Assembly (NCBI GenBank): GCA_947176115.1
Contig: CAMWPK010000017.1
Location: 1 to 14,818, forward strand
Length of the DNA stretch: 14,818 nt
Source: an uncultured Clostridia bacterium
Lineage (GTDB): Bacteria; Bacillota; Clostridia; Christensenellales; UBA3700
Direction of reading: 5' to 3'
Positions 12,274-14,818 of this stretch are shown here, one piece after another. The notes under the pieces were generated by a model, which saw nothing but the letters and a program-made list of their open reading frames with translations, was not told the DNA's origin and did no database searches. Numbering within the stretch: the first letter of the stretch is position 1; each line of letters opens with the position of its first letter. A program made the translations under genes and the position numbers.

Positions 12274-12726
12274 TTAATCAATTTCGCCAAGTAGATAATC
12301 TGTAGTAACTCCAAAGTAGCGGGCGAGGGTTACTACTGCATTAGCATTGGGAGTACGGTTACCAAGCTCCCAATTATTGATAGCAGATTGAGATAGTTTA
12401 ACTTCTGTTGCAAGTTTATCTTGAGATAAATTATGCTCTATTCTTAGTTCTTTCAATCTTTTATTAAATAGAAACATATCCACATTAAAATCGTCAGCGC
12501 GGTAGACAGGTGTACTGTTGTCGCTTTCTTTCAATAGATAGTCTGTAGTTACTTGGAAATATCTTGATAAAATTATTACAGCCTTAGCATTAGGTGCTTC
12601 AACTCCAAGTTCCCAATAACTCACTGCGCTTTTGCCTAAACCTGTTTCTATAGCCAGTTGAAGTTGAGATAAGTGAAAGTCATTTCTTAATAATTTTATA
12701 TTAGAAGTAAATTTAATTGCTTTCAT
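12274..12726 (-). CDS. Double-HTH XRE-family regulator, copy 2
   Basis: 150 residues, start ATG at 12726. It is identical to copy 1 (11321-11773) except N123, V131 and I149, all in or after the second HTH domain. At base level the last 88 bases of the gene differ at 9 sites, while the rest is identical, an abrupt boundary. The domain order and internal repeat are as in copy 1. Retention of both near-identical regulators implies that they can bind each other's operators. Confidence 0.9.
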   Translation of the reverse strand: MKAIKFTSNIKLLRNDFHLSQLQLAIETGLGKSAVSYWELGVEAPNAKAVIILSRYFQVTTDYLLKESDNSTPVYRADDFNVDMFLFNKRLKELRIEHNLSQDKLATEVKLSQSAINNWELGNRTPNANAVVTLARYFGVTTDYLLGEID

Positions 12727-12732
12727 AGCCAA

Positions 12733-12790
12733 ATTTTCCCATAATTGTAATTGTCAAACAATTGACTCCCCAGTTTTGAGGATTTATAAT
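12733..12790. promoter_or_regulatory. Divergent promoter/operator region, copy 2
   Basis: This is base-for-base the same as copy 1: minus-strand TTGTTT (12761-12756) and GAAAAT (12738-12733), plus-strand TTGACT (12762-12767) and TATAAT (12785-12790). The same GTCAA/TTGAC and ACTCCCC/GGGGAGT repeats are present. The small-gene ribosome binding site is at 12806-12811. Confidence 0.7.
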
Positions 12791-12820
12791 ATAAATAACA
12801 AATATGGGGAGTAGATAAAA

Positions 12821-13180
12821 ATGGAAAGATATACACCGCAAGCAATGATGTTTGCTATGCTTGCATTACAATCTCAGACGCAGATAGAGTGTGATAAGAA
12901 TATTTGCGGTATGCAAAAAGAAATACTGGAGAAGCGCAAAAAGTTAATGTTGGATACTATAGGGAATAACAAAACATTAGAGAACTTATTTGAAAGTGTA
13001 AATAAGGCGTTTAGTGAATTTTATATCGCGACTGCGCCTCATCACTACAAAGAGGGTTTTATGTATGGAGCTCAACTTATGCTTGAAATTTGCGGTTACG
13101 AAAAAACAGGCAAAAACAATAAAAAATTAGATAAGTTGTTAAAATTTTTAGATAATTTTAATTTAGATAAAGAAAATTGA
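12821..13180 (+). CDS. Small helical protein of the XRE-linked module, copy 2
   Basis: 119 residues, paralogous to the copy-1 protein but with a different central region and a longer Lys/Asn/Leu-rich tail (KLDKLLKFLDNFNLDKEN). Shared islands are the first 26 residues, ICGMQKE, IGNNK-L-NLF and HYKEGF-YGAQLMLEICG. These conserved islands mark likely functional surfaces. Its last 18 bases overlap the 3' end of the convergent YhhN-family gene, so no terminator separates them. Its function is unknown. Confidence 0.75.
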   Translation: MERYTPQAMMFAMLALQSQTQIECDKNICGMQKEILEKRKKLMLDTIGNNKTLENLFESVNKAFSEFYIATAPHHYKEGFMYGAQLMLEICGYEKTGKNNKKLDKLLKFLDNFNLDKEN

Positions 13181-13867
13181 TAATGCGAACAAGCATTGCG
13201 CGGTGTAGTAGCTCAATATTATATAATAGTCGTGACTTTTGGGCAATTTAAGCGTCGGCGCAAACCAAGACAATCCCAAAACGCTATCTGAAGAGATAAA
13301 GAGTACGCAACCTATTAAATTGAGTAGGGTAAATGCGTTGACGCCTCTTACTATCATAAGGTTGATTGAAGAAGTGAGTATCAAGTTGAGCGCAAGATAA
13401 TATATTGCCAGCATTACGTTCTGCGCCTTGCTTGAAGTGAGCACTTTGCAAGCAAGTATGATATATACGATTGGCAAAACAATGAGAGTGGGAAGCAGAT
13501 AGAGTTTGAACGGTTCCAAGGTGAGGAAGTTGAACATATAGCAAAGGTGTCCGAGGAAAAAGAACGCTACGCCGACTACCTGAATAAGATTCTTTCTTTT
13601 TGGATGGGAATTGCAGTCGTAAAGACATAAGAATATATCGCCTATCAGTCCTAGAATAAGTCCAAATATCACGACAAGGGAGTAAGATTTTTCTTTGCCG
13701 TCGTGTTGAGATAGATAGAAAGCAAGTATACCCACGCCAACAAAGCAAAGCGACCCGCAAGTCTTTGCTATCAATTCAAAGTCATAATTGCCTTTATTAC
13801 GAGAATACGACTTTAATATGCCAAGGACTATACAGACCGCCACCAAAATATACATTATTACTTCCAT
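13163..13867 (-). CDS. YhhN family membrane protein (lysoplasmalogenase-like, TMEM86 family)
   Basis: 234 residues with about eight hydrophobic helices. Family signatures are seen in order: FGLILGLIGDIFLCL (residues 68-82), FFFLGHLCYMFNFL (about 102-115), CVLFISSDSVLGLSWF (about 187-202) and the terminal YYTAQCLFALS. Conserved acidic and His residues (GD, GH, SD) mark the proposed active site. Characterised relatives cleave the vinyl ether bond of lysoplasmalogens or act on membrane lipids; plasmalogens do occur in anaerobic Clostridia. Start 13867 is chosen from a promoter that places transcription initiation at this ATG; a second ATG four codons on is an alternative. Confidence 0.87.
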   Translation of the reverse strand: MEVIMYILVAVCIVLGILKSYSRNKGNYDFELIAKTCGSLCFVGVGILAFYLSQHDGKEKSYSLVVIFGLILGLIGDIFLCLYDCNSHPKRKNLIQVVGVAFFFLGHLCYMFNFLTLEPFKLYLLPTLIVLPIVYIILACKVLTSSKAQNVMLAIYYLALNLILTSSINLMIVRGVNAFTLLNLIGCVLFISSDSVLGLSWFAPTLKLPKSHDYYIILSYYTAQCLFALSIFFI

Positions 13868-13873
13868 ATATAT

Positions 13874-13902
13874 ATTAAACTATAAATTATAAAAAAAGTC
13901 AA
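13874..13902 (-). promoter_or_regulatory. Promoter of the YhhN-family gene, predicted leaderless
   Basis: On the minus strand TTGACT (13902-13897), 17 bases, TTTAAT (13879-13874), then 6 bases (ATATAT) to the ATG at 13867. No Shine-Dalgarno sequence lies in between. Confidence 0.68.
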
Positions 13903-13948
13903 TACCAAAATTCTACGATTTTGTAAAATAAGGAAGTAATTTATACAT

Positions 13949-14653
13949 TTATTCTTTGTTTGTTTTAATTGAGAAGATACTACCGATAATTCCAATGGCG
14001 CTACATATAAATGCGCATGCTACAATGAGTATCCAGTACGGATGCCACAGAGAGAAGAATACGCCCAAAATCAAATAAGCTATTATGCCTAAAAGCATGA
14101 CTATACCGCAAATTGCGCCGACGTATGGATTTTCTCCTCGACTTAGCTTTTGTTTGCGCTTTTTAGCGTTGCATAAATCAAATACAATTCCTATTATTCC
14201 GCAAGAGAGTGAGCATAGAGGTATCAATATCCAATACGGAGTCCACAAATTGCCAACAACTCCGAGAATCAGATACGTCAGCATGCCGAGGGAGAAAAGG
14301 CAAGCGCAGACCAAAGCTCCGATTTTTTCCAGCGTAGTTTTCTCGTCTTCCTTTTCTCTTGTAAAAATATGCCGTTTTATATAGTCAAAGTCTTCTTCTT
14401 TGAAATTAAATCCTCTAGAAGAATTTTCTTCAGTACTTTCATTATTGATATTGCGTTTGCCCTCAAGTAGTTCGTCCACCGTCACGCCAAATATTCGAGA
14501 TATGGGCAAGAGCAGACTTGTTTCCGGCATTGCTTCTCCCGTTTCCCATTTTGACACGGCTTTGTTGGTTACTCCCAAAAGTGTGGCAAGTTCAGCTTGC
14601 GTCATACCTTTTTCTTTGCGAAGGGTATACAGAAAGTCTCCAAAATTGTTCAT
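13949..14653 (-). CDS. XRE-family regulator fused to membrane segments
   Basis: 234 residues. Residues 3-62 are an XRE helix-turn-helix domain (MTQAELATLLGVTNKAVSKWETG), followed by a polar linker (65-105). The rest holds about four membrane helices in two repeated units: LILGVVGNLWTPYWILI and LILGVFFSLWHPYWILI, each followed by a GIIG-type helix, so the membrane part is an internal duplication. Membrane-anchored XRE proteins of this kind are frequent in Firmicutes, where they may couple envelope state to gene expression; the ligand is unknown. AAGGAG (14666-14661), 7 bases before the ATG, supports the start. Confidence 0.9.
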   Translation of the reverse strand: MNNFGDFLYTLRKEKGMTQAELATLLGVTNKAVSKWETGEAMPETSLLLPISRIFGVTVDELLEGKRNINNESTEENSSRGFNFKEEDFDYIKRHIFTREKEDEKTTLEKIGALVCACLFSLGMLTYLILGVVGNLWTPYWILIPLCSLSCGIIGIVFDLCNAKKRKQKLSRGENPYVGAICGIVMLLGIIAYLILGVFFSLWHPYWILIVACAFICSAIGIIGSIFSIKTNKE

Positions 14654-14683
14654 AGTTGTTCTCCTTGAAGTTATCTTAATGTT

Positions 14684-14712
14684 ATTTTAATAATTTTCAC
14701 ACGGATTTTCAA
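14684..14712 (-). promoter_or_regulatory. Promoter of the membrane XRE gene
   Basis: On the minus strand TTGAAA (14712-14707), 17 bases, TAAAAT (14689-14684), leaving a leader of about 24 bases with an AAGGAG site. Confidence 0.65.
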
Positions 14713-14818
14713 TAGAATTAAGTCGAATACAAGTAGAATTGTTTATTTTTAATGGGAATTTATACTTCAATTGAGTAAAAATGCCTAATGTCTTAAATTT
14801 ATATCTATAATATATAAT

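Larger units (their letters stand above)
11321..13180. repeat. Tandem duplication of two-gene module, 953-bp offset
   Basis: Every landmark in the first module (regulator stop 11321, regulator ATG 11773, small-gene ATG 11868) recurs 953 bases later (12274, 12726, 12821). Bases 11409-11946 and 12362-12899 (538 bases) are identical by eye. Before and after this block the copies diverge: 9 differences in 88 bases on the regulator 3' side, and extensive change on the small-gene side. Confidence 0.9.

Noticed and set aside
13284..13760. Minus-strand open frame of 158 codons within the YhhN gene
   Set aside because: It lies in another frame of the YhhN gene on the same strand, has Ser/Arg-rich low-quality composition and no start signal.
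14713..14818. Promoter or gene start at the right end of the window
   Set aside because: A weak TTGAGT-17-TAAATT pair (14771-14799) is visible, but no ATG follows at a suitable distance and the sequence ends.

Overview
The window looks like chromosomal DNA from a low-GC, Gram-positive-type bacterium, most likely an uncultured member of the Clostridia (Bacillota). This rests on the AT-rich composition, AAGGAGG-type ribosome binding sites, TTGNNN-17-TATAAT-type promoters, the split two-subunit transketolase, and the many XRE and AraC regulators. No rRNA, tRNA, CRISPR array or intact transposase was seen. The taxonomic placement is inference.

Layout. 1-611: the 3' part (or all) of an unrecognised acidic protein, closed by a perfect UUCG-loop hairpin. 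639-1105: a GNAT acyltransferase. 1130-2124: an AraC-family regulator. 2163-4092: an APH-fold kinase and an HSL-type alpha/beta hydrolase joined by an ATGA overlap. 4108-4130: a bidirectional terminator. 5940-4173 (minus): the N- and C-terminal subunits of a split transketolase. 6231-7469: a two-lobed ferritin-like di-metal protein with a long leader that holds a 14-bp inverted repeat. 7470-8163: a gene-free, repeat-rich stretch with a MITE-like inverted-repeat element, a heptamer tandem array, dispersed repeat copies and AT-rich repeats. 8164-9885: proS. 10210-9887 (minus): a small zinc-ribbon membrane protein, divergent from an ACT-domain protein (10298-10663). 10758-11306: an unknown membrane protein. 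11321-13180: a tandemly duplicated, divergently transcribed two-gene module (double-HTH regulator plus small helical protein). 13867-13163 (minus): a YhhN-family membrane protein. 14653-13949 (minus): an XRE regulator fused to membrane segments.

The duplicated module (unit offset 953 bp) is the best candidate for an undescribed system. A 538-bp core, covering most of the regulator, the divergent promoter/operator region and the first 26 codons of the small gene, is identical by eye in both copies. The flanking homologous sequence has diverged on both sides. This suggests recent gene conversion of the regulatory core while the small protein's remaining two thirds diversify.

A second notable signal is promoter architecture. 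Four genes (GNAT, AraC, ACT, YhhN), and less clearly both double-HTH regulators, share the layout -35 / 17 nt / -10 / exactly 6 nt / ATG with no Shine-Dalgarno site. This predicts leaderless mRNAs. Neighbouring genes (tkt, proS, the ferritin-like gene, the kinase, the small module proteins) use conventional ribosome binding sites. Both initiation modes therefore seem to coexist, with the leaderless mode on short monocistronic and regulatory genes.
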